A DNA stretch of 64,000 bases from Dicaeum eximium (taxonomy: Eukaryota > Chordata > Aves > Passeriformes > Dicaeidae), in NCBI GenBank assembly GCA_013396995.1, contig VWZP01004610.1:93858-157857 (forward strand). Direction: 5' to 3'. Shown here piece after piece: positions 1 to 11,100 of the stretch. Under the pieces are notes generated by a model. The model did not search any database. It had not been told where the DNA came from and saw only the letters and a program-made list of their open reading frames with translations. Each line of letters starts with the position of its first letter. Positions within the stretch are counted from its first letter, which is position 1. The position numbers and the translations under genes were made by a program.

Positions 1-392
1 CTCCAGGCTGAACACCCCCAGCTCCCTCAGTGGTTCCTCACAGGGTTTGCGTTCCCAGCCCCTCACCAGCCTCGTTGGCTCCTCTGGACGCGCTCCAGCG
101 TCCCAACGTCCTTCCCAAACTGAGGGGCCAGAACTGGACACAGCTCAGTTTTGTGGCCAAAGTGCAGGACTTGGGACTCTGCCCATCCATCCAACCATTC
201 CAGGTCTCCCTGCAGAGCCCTCCTACCTTCCATCAGATCGACACATGCTCCCAGCACAGTGTCCTCTGCAGATTTACTGGTGAAAGACTCAACTCCCTCA
301 TCCATGTCATTAATAAAAATACTGAACAGAGCTGGCCCCAGCACAGAGCCCTGAGGGACACCACTGGTGACTGTCCCCAGCTGGGTGCAGCA
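1..392 (-). mobile_element. CR1 LINE fragment, 3' part of reverse transcriptase
   Basis: Read on the minus strand, this encodes the second half of a CR1 ORF2 reverse transcriptase. It has the SGVPQGSVLGP block, the FINDMDEGVES stretch, the EGRRALQGDLEWLDGWAE helix and the VLAPQFGKDVGTLERVQR tail, all typical of bird CR1. The catalytic box that normally reads FADD is SAED here, so the enzyme would be dead. The left end runs off the window and the right end enters an assembly gap. It is probably the same copy as the CR1 sequence at 1259-2770. Confidence 0.9.
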
Positions 393-932
393 NNNNNNNN
401 NNNNNNNNNNNNNNNNNNNNNNNNNNNNNNNNNNNNNNNNNNNNNNNNNNNNNNNNNNNNNNNNNNNNNNNNNNNNNNNNNNNNNNNNNNNNNNNNNNNN
501 NNNNNNNNNNNNNNNNNNNNNNNNNNNNNNNNNNNNNNNNNNNNNNNNNNNNNNNNNNNNNNNNNNNNNNNNNNNNNNNNNNNNNNNNNNNNNNNNNNNN
601 NNNNNNNNNNNNNNNNNNNNNNNNNNNNNNNNNNNNNNNNNNNNNNNNNNNNNNNNNNNNNNNNNNNNNNNNNNNNNNNNNNNNNNNNNNNNNNNNNNNN
701 NNNNNNNNNNNNNNNNNNNNNNNNNNNNNNNNNNNNNNNNNNNNNNNNNNNNNNNNNNNNNNNNNNNNNNNNNNNNNNNNNNNNNNNNNNNNNNNNNNNN
801 NNNNNNNNNNNNNNNNNNNNNNNNNNNNNNNNNNNNNNNNNNNNNNNNNNNNNNNNNNNNNNNNNNNNNNNNNNNNNNNNNNNNNNNNNNNNNNNNNNNN
901 NNNNNNNNNNNNNNNNNNNNNNNNNNNNNNNN
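393..932. other. Assembly gap (540 N)
   Basis: A run of 540 N lies between CR1 reverse-transcriptase sequence and an LTR fragment. The missing part of the CR1 palm domain and the other end of the LTR element should lie here. Confidence 0.99.
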
Positions 933-1258
933 AGCCGCGTGGGGATCACCGCACCTGCCCTGAGCACCAGGAGCCGCCAGCGCCCCTGCCGGCCGTGACC
1001 GGAACTGCACCGCGGGGAAGGTGCCGCAGCCGAGTGGCGTCACTGGGTTCGGTTCTGTTTGGTGTTAATGCCGTAGTTGGTGTTGTTTGTTTTATCATAT
1101 ATATCAGTAAAGAGCTGTTTTTCCTATCCCCATATCTTTGTCTGAGAGCCCCTTAATTTCAAATTCTAATCACTCGGAGAGAGAGGGTTTACATTCCCCG
1201 TGCCAAGGGAGGCTTTTCTGCCTTCCCTAGCAGACACCTGTCTTGCAAAACCAAGACA
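933..1258 (+). mobile_element. Endogenous-retrovirus LTR fragment inserted in CR1
   Basis: CR1 coding sequence stops at the gap and resumes at 1259; between lies unrelated DNA ending in CCAAGACA, as expected for a retroviral TG...CA terminus. GC-rich sequence at 933-1050 is followed by a T-rich part with an AGTAAA poly(A)-like signal near 1105. A block through 1150-1258 (GAGAGCCCCTTAATTTC, then GGTTTACATT, then the CAAGACA end) resembles the 3' half of common bird ERV LTRs. The + orientation rests on the AGTAAA position and is tentative. No retroviral gene is visible. The left end is in the gap, so a target-site duplication cannot be checked. Confidence 0.6.
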
Positions 1259-2770
1259 GTGTCACGTTGGCCAGCTTCCAGTCATCTGGAACCTCCCCAG
1301 AGAGCCAGGACTGTTGGTAAATGATGGAGAGTGGCTTCACAAGCTCATCTGCCAGCTCCCTCATCACCCTGGGGTGGATCCCATCTGCTCCCATGGATTT
1401 ATGAACATCCAAGCAGATCAGCAGTTCTCTGACTGCCTCCTCCTGGATAACAGGGGGCCCATTCTGCTCCGACAGTTGTCCTGAAGATAAGTTATCTGTC
1501 TTCCCACTAAAGAAAGAGGCAAAGAAGTCGTTAAGCACCTCTGCCTTCTCCTGATCTGCAGTTACTGAGTTCTCTTCTGCATCCAATAGTGATCAGAGGT
1601 TGGTCTTACCCTTCCTTTTGCCATTAATGTATTTGTAAAAACATTTTTTATTATCCTTTACAAAAGTTGCCAAATTAAGTTCGAACTGAGCCTCCCTAAT
1701 TTTTTTCCAAGGTGCCCTAGCAACCCCCTTAAATACTTCCTGAGAGACCTGGCCCTCCTTCCAAAGATGATACATCCTCCTTTTATTCCTAAGTTCCTTC
1801 AAAAATTCCTTGCCCATCCAGGCTGGATGTTTACCTCCTCAACTTGTCTTTCAGCACACAGGGACAGTCTGTTCCTGTGCCCTCAAGATCTCTGTTTTGA
1901 AGCACACCCACCTTTCCAGAACTCCTTTGTTTTTAAGGGCTGCTTCCCTAGGAACTCTCTGAATAAGTCTCCTAAACAGGCCCAAGTCTGCCCTCTGGAA
2001 ATCCAGCGTAAAAGTCTTATTGACGTTCCTCTCGATATCACCAAATATTGAGAACTCTGTAATTTCATGATCACTGTGCCCCAGGCAGCCTCCAACCACC
2101 CCATAACCCCCCAGCCCATCTCTGTTTGAAAACAACAGATCTAAAATAGTCCCTCCCCTGCTGGGCTCACCCACCAGCTGCGACAAAAAGTTGTCCTCCA
2201 TATGCTCTAAAAATGTCAGGATTGGCAGCCCTTGTTCTTGTAGGTGACTTCAATGCCTGGCAGATTGAAGTCACCTACAAGAACAAGGNGGCCACCCCTC
2301 CACCTCCTCTCCCTGTCCGGTCTCTCCTGAAGAGCTTGTAGCCATCCAGGGCAGTGCTCCAGCTGTTTGACTCATCCCACCACGTTTCTGTGATGGTGAC
2401 TACATCACAGCTCTGCTGTGGCACCACGGCCTCCAGCTCTTCTTGTTGCCCATGCTGCATGCATTGGTGTACATGCACCTCAGCTGGGCTGATTTCACCC
2501 CTAACTCAGGTTTATCACCCTTGGGTCTGCTTCCAGACAGCCCAGCTGCATCCCCTTCCCCTTCAGACCTAGTTTAAAGCCCTCACAATGAGTTCTTCCA
2601 GTTCATGAGCTAAAATTCTTCTGCCCTTAACAGGGAGATGCAGCCCATCCAGTTGCAGCAGCCCAGGTGCCATAAAAGGTGCCCCGTGATCAAAGAACCC
2701 AAAATTCTGCCATGACACCAACCCTTGAGCCACTTGTTGACAATGTGGGCTCTCCTCATCCAAGTTAAAA
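1259..2770 (-). mobile_element. CR1 LINE fragment: end of ORF1, endonuclease, start of RT
   Basis: On the minus strand, from high to low coordinates, one reads the end of CR1 ORF1 (FGFFDHGAPF...GLHLPVKGRRILAHELEELI near 2570-2730), then the ORF1-ORF2 spacer. Next comes the start of the endonuclease (EELEAVV...ITETWWDESNSW...DGYKLFRRDR, 2275-2478) and its C-terminal half (DNFLSQLVGEPSRGGTILDL...GHSDHEITEFSIF, 1851-2201). The linker (FLKELRNKRRMYHLWKEGQ, 1593-1817) and the first RT motifs (HKSMGADGIHPRVMRELAD...GEVPDDWKLANVT, 1261-1586) follow. Frameshifts, stops and a 25-bp inverted duplication at 2230-2288 show that the element is dead. Confidence 0.93.
2230..2288. repeat. Perfect 25-bp inverted repeat in CR1 endonuclease
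   Basis: Bases 2230-2254 and 2264-2288 are exact reverse complements separated by a 9-base loop (GCCTGGCAG). The left arm is normal CR1 sequence coding (minus strand) for the VGDFN endonuclease motif. The right arm is the duplicated inverse and replaces the expected downstream codons. A single N follows at 2289. Confidence 0.95.
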
Positions 2771-3360
2771 GCCCAAGAAGCAACAATAAGTCTAAAATGG
2801 CACCTTCAGAGCTGTAAAAAGCCAAAATCGAGGCACAAAATTGTTGCCCAATTGAAAGTCTTCCATTTGGTCCCAAAGAACTGGTGGTGAGGTGGGATCC
2901 AGCTGAGTGAGGCACTCTCAGACATGAACGGCTGGGAACAGCACGGGGTCATCTGGTGTCATCCCAACGGGGACAGTGCTGGCCCTGTGTCCGTTGGTTT
3001 TGAGGAAAAGAGGAGCCCTGGGGACAGTGTGGTCAGCAGGGATCCTGTGGTGGCCACGAGAGGGGTGTGAGAGCTGTGGCAGAGCTGGCAGGGGAGAACC
3101 GAGGGTCTGGAACCAGCCTTGGCACAGGAGGGGACAGAACCACACAGGGGCCGCTGCTCTGGGGGGCACTGCCCACGGAGCTGGGCAGGGCACAGGGGAC
3201 ATCAGCTTCCAGGAGCCACGTCTGGCCAGCCCCAAGCCCACCTGGCTGCCCCTCATGCCCGGATTTTGGCACCGCCAACAACAAATGCCACAAACACAGA
3301 ACCGACCAGGAGGGACCCAGGCACTGCAGGGCAAAGGGACATCAGCCAAACATTCCCGTG
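2771..3360. other. Intergenic, no gene seen
   Basis: 2771-2900 may still be degraded CR1 ORF1, but I cannot align it by eye. 2900-3360 is GC-rich unique sequence. The open frames here are overlapping on both strands and show no family resemblance. Confidence 0.5.
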
Positions 3361-3545
3361 GGGTTCAGGTTCTATTCCCATTCCTTTGGGGGTCCTAGGT
3401 TCTATTCCCATTCCCCTGGGGGTTCCCATCCCTGTGGCAGTTTCAGGTTATATTCCCATTCCAGTGGTGATTCCAGTTGATATTCCCATTCCCGTGGGCG
3501 GGTTCCAGGTTCTATTCCCATCTCCACGGGGTTCCAGGTTCTATT
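3361..3545. repeat. Degenerate minisatellite, TATTCCCATTCC core
   Basis: The core GGTTCTATTCCCATTCC recurs about five or six times with irregular spacing of roughly 30-40 bp and many substitutions, which suggests an old array. The 30-bp minisatellite unit at 3546 abuts its right end. Confidence 0.75.
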
Positions 3546-3572
3546 GGGCTGGACACAGGTACAGGGCTGGCA
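3546..3572. repeat. Isolated copy of the 30-bp minisatellite unit
   Basis: 27 bases beginning GGGCTGGACACAGGTACA match the array at 4178-4947 exactly, about 600 bp to its left. The flanks on both sides are unrelated to the array. Confidence 0.85.
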
Positions 3573-4177
3573 GGGTAGTTGTACTCTCAACTCTTCTCTT
3601 GCTGCAGCAAGAAGGTTAAACCTGGCAATTGCTGTGGCAGCTTGAGAGAAAACTGAAATGCAGAGGCTCAGAGCAGCCAGTGCTGCAGGCAGGAGCTGTT
3701 CCAGCCCTCGGCTGTCACAATTTAATTGTACACGAGTTAGAAATTCACACTGGCAACCCAGTTTTACAATTAGGGCTGGAACTGGTGCTGGGTTCCCTCT
3801 GGCTCGGGGTTTGAGGGCTGCAGGGCAGAACTGGAGCTCAGCGCCAAGAGGTGTTGGCAGGGCAGTGACACCCGTGCTCACACGTGGCAGGGACAGCCAC
3901 TCCCAGCTCCCTTCGGTGGCAGCTCCGAGGCTTTTCCAGGAGGAGAACTGACAGAAAACTGAGTGGAACCCCCCAAGTTATTCCCTGCTCCCAGAGCAGG
4001 GACCGGAGCAGCTCTGGCCACAAACAAACGCCGTGCCAGGCGGGCCAGGGCTGGAGGTGGCCAATGCCACAGGGGAAGGATGCCCGGGGAGCACAGGCAG
4101 CAGTGCCTGGGGCTGGAGGTGCTTACCTGGCACAGGTGTCCCGGGCGTGGGCAGTGCCCCTGGCCCAGGTGGGCGGC
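3573..4177. other. Intergenic, no gene seen
   Basis: Unique moderately GC-rich DNA between the isolated unit and the main minisatellite. I see no splice-supported exon or known repeat. Confidence 0.5.
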
Positions 4178-4947
4178 AGGGCTGGCACAGGGGCTGGACA
4201 CAGGTACAGGGCTGGCACAGGGGCTGGACACAGGTACAGGGCTGGCACAGGGGCTGGACACAGGTACAGGGCTGGCACAGGGGCTGGACACAGGTACAGG
4301 GCTGGCACAGGGGCTGGACACAGGTACAGGGCTGGCACAGGGGCTGGACACAGGTACAGGGCTGGCACAGGGGCTGGACACAGGTACAGGGCTGGCACAG
4401 GGGCTGGACACAGGTACAGGGCTGGCACAGGGGCTGGACACAGGTACAGGGCTGGCACAGGGGCTGGACACAGGTACAGGGCTGGCACAGGGGCTGGACA
4501 CAGGTACAGGGCTGGCACAGGGGCTGGACACAGGTACAGGGCTGGCACAGGGGCTGGACACAGGTACAGGGCTGGCACAGGGGCTGGACACAGGTACAGG
4601 GCTGGCACAGGGGCTGGACACAGGTACAGGGCTGGCACAGGGGCTGGACACAGGTACAGGGCTGGCACAGGGGCTGGACACAGGTACAGGGCTGGCACAG
4701 GGGCTGGACACAGGTACAGGGCTGGCACAGGGGCTGGACACAGGTACAGGGCTGGCACAGGGGCTGGACACAGGTACAGGGCTGGCACAGGGGCTGGACA
4801 CAGGTACAGGGCTGGCACAGGGGCTGGACACAGGTACAGGGCTGGCACAGGGGCTGGACACAGGTACAGGGCTGGCACAGGGGCTGGACACAGGTACAGG
4901 GCTGGCACAGGGGCTGGACACAGGTACAGGGCTGGCACAGGGGCTGG
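4178..4947. repeat. 30-bp minisatellite, about 26 identical copies
   Basis: The unit GGGCTGGCACAGGGGCTGG followed by ACACAGGTACA repeats without a visible mismatch for 770 bases. Because 30 is divisible by three and the unit contains no stop on either strand, all six frames stay open and give artificial repeat peptides such as LAQGLDTGTG or SSPCASPVPV. These should not be annotated as proteins. The perfect homogeneity implies recent expansion or homogenisation, and the assembled copy number may not be exact. Confidence 0.98.
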
Positions 4948-5215
4948 GCACAGGTACAGGACCGGGCACAGGGGTTGGACACAGGTACAGGGCAGGGCAC
5001 AGCGGCAGGGCTGGGCACAGGTACAGGACCGGGCACAGGGGCTGGACACAGGTACAGGGCTGGCACAGATACAGGGCTGGCAGAGGGGCAGGGCTGGGCA
5101 CAGGTACAGGGCCGGGCACAGGGGTTGGACACAGGTACAGGACCGGGCACAGGGGTTGGACACAGGTACAGGGCCGGGCACAGGGGTTGGACACAGGTAC
5201 AGGGCCGGGCACAGC
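4948..5215. repeat. Diverged tail of the 30-bp minisatellite
   Basis: From the A-to-G change at 4948 onward the same GGACACAGGTACAGG core continues with substitutions (ACCGGGCACAGGGG variants), deletions and changed spacing. It ends in a CpG-rich patch at about 5210-5350. One-sided degeneration is usual for an array that expands from one edge. Confidence 0.92.
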
Positions 5216-8010
5216 GGCCGCAGCGCCGGCGCAGCGCTCTAGAAAGGGCACTGAAGCCGCTGGCGGTGCCAGCGCCAGCCCGGCCGGGCAGAGCTCCCCT
5301 GCCCGGGCACAGCCCCGGCCAGCAGCAGCAGCAGCACCGGGGCACAGCTCACAGCCGTGGGCAGTCACCGCCCGCTGCCCTCTGGATTTGCTCGGTCATT
5401 TAGGGAAGGGCAGACCCCGAGGCACCGCCTGAGCTCTGGGGCAGGAGGTTTTGTCCCCTGGCTTGGACCTGCCCTAATCCCCTCTTTACAACAACAAAGG
5501 AGCCGCTAATGGAAAACCATTCGCAGCTACTCCAGCTCCACCTTCCGCATTTCCCGCTTTCGTTCCCGCACCTTCCTCATTTCCCTCCTTCATTCCCACC
5601 ACCCATTCCTGCTGGAAATGCCACAGAACCGCTTGGACATTTTCACTTGTAGGGAAGCAGGATATGGAAATCCCCGGTGCCAAAATTTAATTCCTTCAGT
5701 GTCAAACTGGAAACAACACATGGTGACAAGCGAGAAATCAAATTTCTAGAGCAGGAATAAAAGACAGGGATAATCGGCTCCTAGTGGGCTCTGAGGTGTA
5801 ACTGATTCAAGGTGATTTTTACCTGGTTAACATGGATAATCCATGACATAAATATAAAGAAGATTTTCATCTGAAAAGGTAGGAAAAAATAATCTTAAAA
5901 GCTTTAAGTTGGTCTGGTTTCTGTCTCTGTAGTTGAAGAACTGGAGGGTGAAAATTTGAAAGGGTCTTTGACACTTCTGCTTTCCCTGCACAGGGAGTTA
6001 AACCCCGTGGGTCAGGGGAGACAAAACGTCTGTTTTAAGATCTCCAGAAGTTTCATCTACACAGTACAACCTGAAAATATTCCAAAGACCCCCCTGGCAG
6101 CACAGGAATGGTGGTGACCTTTTCAGCTCCCAACTAAAATTAAACCCAGACGGTTTGGGGTCTTTCACAGCCCTCTGCCAAGGCCAAGTGCTTCTGGATT
6201 CCCAGGATCCTTGTCTGGAGGCTGCTTTGAAGACCCCAAAACACTGAATGTACACAAAAGCTGGGCCCACAGGATTTTTTCAGGAGTGTTGCCATTGATT
6301 GTTAAGGGAAGCTGTCCAGGGATGCCAACTTTAAAAAAGATTTGCACCAAATTATTTCCTTTCTGATGGTTTTTGTTTTAATATTTGATAACAGCTTGTG
6401 CATTTCTGCTTTATTAACTATGCTGTAGGTTCAGTTGTAATTCAACCTGCTTAAGACATGAGTTGCTCATCACCTCTTGTGCATCACTTGACTTTTTGGC
6501 AGTCCTCATTAAAGAGATCCTTGGATTCAGAGTTGTTGAATGTTTGGAAGTAGAGACACATTGGGATGTGCCTTTGCCCTGTTGTAAGGTTGGCTGCCTG
6601 TGTGAGACTAATCCTGTAAATCCCTGGGAATGATTCAGGAAATCCTGAAGTATTTCCAGGCAGCCAGGGGTGAGAGGTGAGCTACCAAGTCACTGACGTG
6701 ATGCTGCAAGTCCAAAGCTCCATTTGTTCAGGTAAATCCTGGTTCATTCCCATATCCAACCCCAGCTCTCTCAGCCCAGACTAAAAACCAAATTTCATTA
6801 TTTGTTGTTGTGGGAAAAGCAGCCTCAGCCAGGCTCCTCCAAGTGCTCAGAGCTGGTCAGAGCTCAGAAGAAAATGGGCCTCAGTGAAGATAACAGGATG
6901 CAATTATTTCCTTCTATTTTCCAGGTTAAAGGAGTTTAAAGCCTCCTGCCAAGGCAGAAATTCAGATGCAGGAGGTTCCTGGAGGTGAATTCCATTAACA
7001 CTTTGCTGCCTGCCCTGGCTGGTCACCTCTCTCTGCATGCACAACAATGTGGATTATTTGCCTTCCATGGGACTATCCTGCCTCGCTTTGCAGGGATAAA
7101 ATCCTGGAAACTAAATGGAGAGCTCCTGTTCAGCGTCAGAGTGTGTTTGGGTAGCTTTGTGAGAGTTTTCTGTGTGTGTTTCAGGGGCCATTTTTTCCCC
7201 ATTTCAAAACATTTCACCTTTATTTTGCCACGGACCATGGTGTGCTGCAATGTCCATTTAACCACCACAGGAGCAGATGTATAATCGAGTATAAAACTGT
7301 ACAATAACACATAGAATTGTATAGAAAATCATGCATCCTTACATAACTTGGGACTTCCTCTGAGTTCTGCCAGGATCAAAAGGGCTGCATGGATATTGGG
7401 ATGATGGCTGTGAACTACCACGTGAAATCAGGAAGAATTTTCCCAATTTTTTCCCAAATTCCTGCTGTTCTGTCACTCTCAGCTTTTTTTTGCTTGCAGC
7501 TGCCAGGGTGAAATTTTGCAAACTTGTCCTCTGCCAGCTTTGGGGAGGTTTTAAACCAAATCCAGCCTGATTTGCATGAGAGGACAGTGATGGTTTCATA
7601 ATTAACAACCTTGTTACCTTTGCCAGTGCCCCTGCAGCCAAAACAGCTGGAGCTTGGAATCGACACATTGCCATGGAAATAGTGCTTGGAGAGAAGCCTT
7701 TTATCCATGTGACGCTTGTTTCTTTTATTTAGGTAAATGCACATTCCCCTCCTGTCAATTTGATGTAGGCAGGAAGGTGATTAAAAATTCCTGTTATTCT
7801 CCAAGCACAAACTGAAAACGTCCTGATGTGCAGCTGCTCCGCCTTCCCTGCAGAAGCCGGGTCTAGAATCGGGATTTTTCAGGGGAATTGTTGAGTGGAG
7901 AGAGGCTCAATGTGAACAGAGAATCAGACCTGGCTGGGCAGGGAAACAGGGAATAAACTGGAGGTGGGGGGGCTCATCCTCAGCAAAGAGAGGAGGACAG
8001 AGGTGGTGGC
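5216..8010. other. Intergenic; short CpG-rich patch then unique DNA
   Basis: 5210-5350 is CpG-rich (CGGCCGCAGCGCCGGCGCAG) with a short CAG run; it could be a small island, or GC drift beside the minisatellite. From 5400 to 8010 the DNA is of average composition. I see no exon with both splice sites, no known repeat and no RNA gene. Confidence 0.5.
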
Positions 8011-8127
8011 TCAGATCCATGGATTTAACCCCACCAGATGTTCCTGTGCTCAGATCCATGGATTTAACCCCACCAGATGTTCCTGTGCTCAGATCCATGG
8101 ATTTAACCCCACCAGATGTTCCTGTGC
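8011..8127. repeat. Three identical copies of a 39-bp tandem repeat
   Basis: The unit starting TCAGATCCATGGATTTAACC begins at 8011, 8050 and 8089 with no visible mismatch between copies. 39 is divisible by three, so the short open frames across it are not evidence of coding. Confidence 0.96.
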
Positions 8128-11100
8128 TCTCTGCTGGGCTCTTCCCAAAGGCTGCCCAGCTCAGGGCCCTCTCCTGAGGAGCCCCACACCTCTCCCAGGT
8201 GGTGGCAGAGCTGATGGAGATGGAGATTTCCCCAGGGGATTTGGGAATGTTCACCTCAATTCTCTGCATAGTTCAGACACAATAATCCTGATTTTCCAGA
8301 GGAGAGTCCTGGTGGCTTCTTTGGGAGGCAGCAGGAGCTGCTGGAACTCTGTGCAAGGACCAGGTGAGCTCTGTCTGTGCTGGAAATTAACTAACTTTTA
8401 ATGAGTTGTTTTAATTAATGGTAAGCCATGCTCACTGTTAGCCAGTACCAATTCAGTTTTTTCACTGACTCTTGTTGTTACACTGATCATTAAATCACTA
8501 AAACCTTCAATCTACTAAAACTAACACTGATGAGCTTCAATCAGCAGAGCCAAAGGGAGGTGAAGGTTGGACATCTGGGATCTTAAATTTATGACCCTTC
8601 AAGGATGTTGCAATAACCAGAAGATACAAGAGATTAAGGCCTGGAAAGTTGGAAATTCCTTGTCTGAGCTAAAAATGACAGAAGGACTAAAGAATGTGCC
8701 CATCTTAGCTTGAAGAGAGAAAAATCAATAAACAACAGATGATTAATGATTAATTAATACTGATTAATGAAGAGAATTATGTGACTTAGAACCAATGAAC
8801 ATTAATTTCCTAGAAATGTCTAAATAAATAAAAAAGTTTTGTATCAGGGTCTGTGAAGAGGCTAGAACTTTGTCAGCCACACACAAACCTGGGCCAAGAA
8901 GAAAGTAATGCCTGATTTGCAGTCAATAAAAAAGACACTGGAAAGTTAGAGAAACTCTTATTTTTCTCAGTGTTTTCAGATGATTTTGGTAATATCCATG
9001 GAAAGCTCTGGAAAGTTCAGATGGTGCTGAACATTGCAGGCAGAACCAAAAATCAAACCCAGGCAGAGCTGAACCAAACCTTTGCTGCCTCAACGTCTTT
9101 GGACTTCAAACAGGGCTGGAGATTTTCTCTGGTTAGGCAGTCGTAAGTTTTTTTCTTTCCTTTTTTGACATGCAGCTGCTCCAGAATTGAAAGGATTGGA
9201 AGCCTGAAATGCTGCAAATCTCCCAGGAAAATCTGCTCTTAGAATCTCCAGCTCTGAACTGGCTGAGTCTCTGACCCTTGGGCTCTGATTATTTTCTGCT
9301 GAATTTTCCTGCAGCAGGATTGCTGAGCTGAGTGTCAAACACTGCTGCCACAGCTTGGCTTTGCAGCTGAACTCAAGGCTCTGAGAGGACCCTGACAGCT
9401 CAAATTGTGCTGAACTCCAGCTCTCTGCAGCACTGGGGCTCTCCAGAGCATGGCTGGGACTGTTAGGCTGGAGAAGAGCAAATTAATTTGTATTTCTGTG
9501 TGTGCATTCCCTGGATGTCCCTGGAGAGCTGGCAAGGTGCTGGAAAATAACCCAGGAATGATTTCCTGAGGAGCTGTTCGATGGAACAGTGGGGCTGTGG
9601 ATCAGCTCAGTGTGAGCTGCAGCTGCCAGCACAGCAGAGATGCCTTGGAGGAGGAGCTGGGAGTAGTTACAGGCACCTTCTCTCAATCAGGGTAGTGGAA
9701 AGTGCAGAAAAATCCAATTTCACTGAAGCTTTAACAAGCTGGAGGCTTTCTGTGAGCTGGCAGGGGACTGCACCGAGCATCCTTAGAGCAAAAGGTGAAG
9801 AGCAGTCATGAAGATTTTGGAAACTGGCTGAGGAAAAGGCTGTGGAGATGCTGGAAATAAAGAAAAGAAACTTCTTGAGAGGAAAATGTCAGCAGGGAAG
9901 ACTCAGAGAGAGGAGAGAGCAGACAGAACTGGGTTATATTTATCAAGGTGATAACCATAACAATATGTTGGAAGTCTGGCAGGCTGCTCCTAAGAACACT
10001 TGAAACACTGAAAATTAAGACAAGAAAATTACCAGCTAATTTCATGCAGGAACACATCCTTCACAGTTGTGTTAAGAAAAGAAGATGGGATAATGGAGAA
10101 GCTTTGCTAAATTGCTTTTCTTTTTAAACAAGGAACAAAGTGGTGCCACAAATGGAGATTTAGGATCCCAGAGCTGCAAGACAGACATAGAGAATAACAA
10201 AGAGCAGCTCTGAATAAAACACTCAGTGTGCAATGACCAGTGGGGATGAAACATGAAACTGGGCTTGAGGAGGCTGCAGATCCCTCTCTCCAGGCTGTTT
10301 ATCCTGATTTCTCCCAAAACAAAGCCTGGGCAAACCCTGGCAATGTAGATGTTGTTTTGCATTCCAGCCCCACCATCCAGGCTGGAATAAAAGCAGGACT
10401 CAACAAGCTACAAAACCTGGGATACCACAGGAATCAAATATTTTCCTGGTTCCCCTCTCTCCTTTTCCCTCAAAGTTACACCAGAGATGAATTTGGATCT
10501 GGGGATCTCCAATGTCCTGACAAGAGCCATGTGAACACAAAGCAGTGAGCTCGGGAAGGAAAAGCAGCTGGGAAGTCATGGAACCACAAGCTCTGCCATG
10601 TCCAGTAAAACTGAGCACGTGGAATTTAGGCAAAAGGAAATATTTAAGGCCAACAGTTCACCACACTGTGCCCACAAATATCTTAAGAAATTTAGAAAAG
10701 TTCAGTTCACTTGGTGTTTTTACTGTATTTTAATTTTTGTTCCATGGCCATGAAAATAAAATCTGATTGATTTTGAGTAGAAAAGGAAGCAAAATGGCCA
10801 CATTTCATTATATTCCTATGCCCAGGGAACAACAGAAAATGTTGGAAAACCAAAGTGTCCTTCCTGTCCTGTTCAACCAAGAGGTTCAGAGCACTGGTAT
10901 TTCAGGATACTTGATCAGAGCAAACCTCAACCTCTGAGCCTCTTTCAGCTTGACCATTATTACTATAAGTGATGTTTTCATTTTCATCTAAAGCCAAGAA
11001 AAGTGTTTTATTCTCCCCAGCTGGCCCAGAGATAAGGGACTGAATCCTCAAAGATTAAGTCGTTGAGCAGTTCTCATGTGTTACTTTATTCCCTGCTCAA

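Noticed and set aside
367..963. Open frames that run through the N gap
   Set aside because: Most residues are unknown, so the frame is an artefact of treating N as coding.
3878..5432. Six overlapping open frames of about 350-500 codons with repeat peptides (LAQGLDTGTG, RAGTGAGHRY, GWHRGWTQVQ, SSPCASPVPV, CVQPLCQPCT, LCPAPVPALY)
   Set aside because: All six frames are open over the same 30-bp unit, which has no stop codons and a length divisible by three. No exon structure or family similarity singles out one frame.
7260..7340. TATA-like ATAAAACTGTACAATAAC cluster considered as a promoter or a transposon end
   Set aside because: No downstream exon, inverted repeats or known consensus could be seen.
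8390..8960. AT-rich stretch with several AATAAA motifs considered as an LTR
   Set aside because: No TG...CA termini with a target duplication could be identified, so it is only noted as AT-rich.
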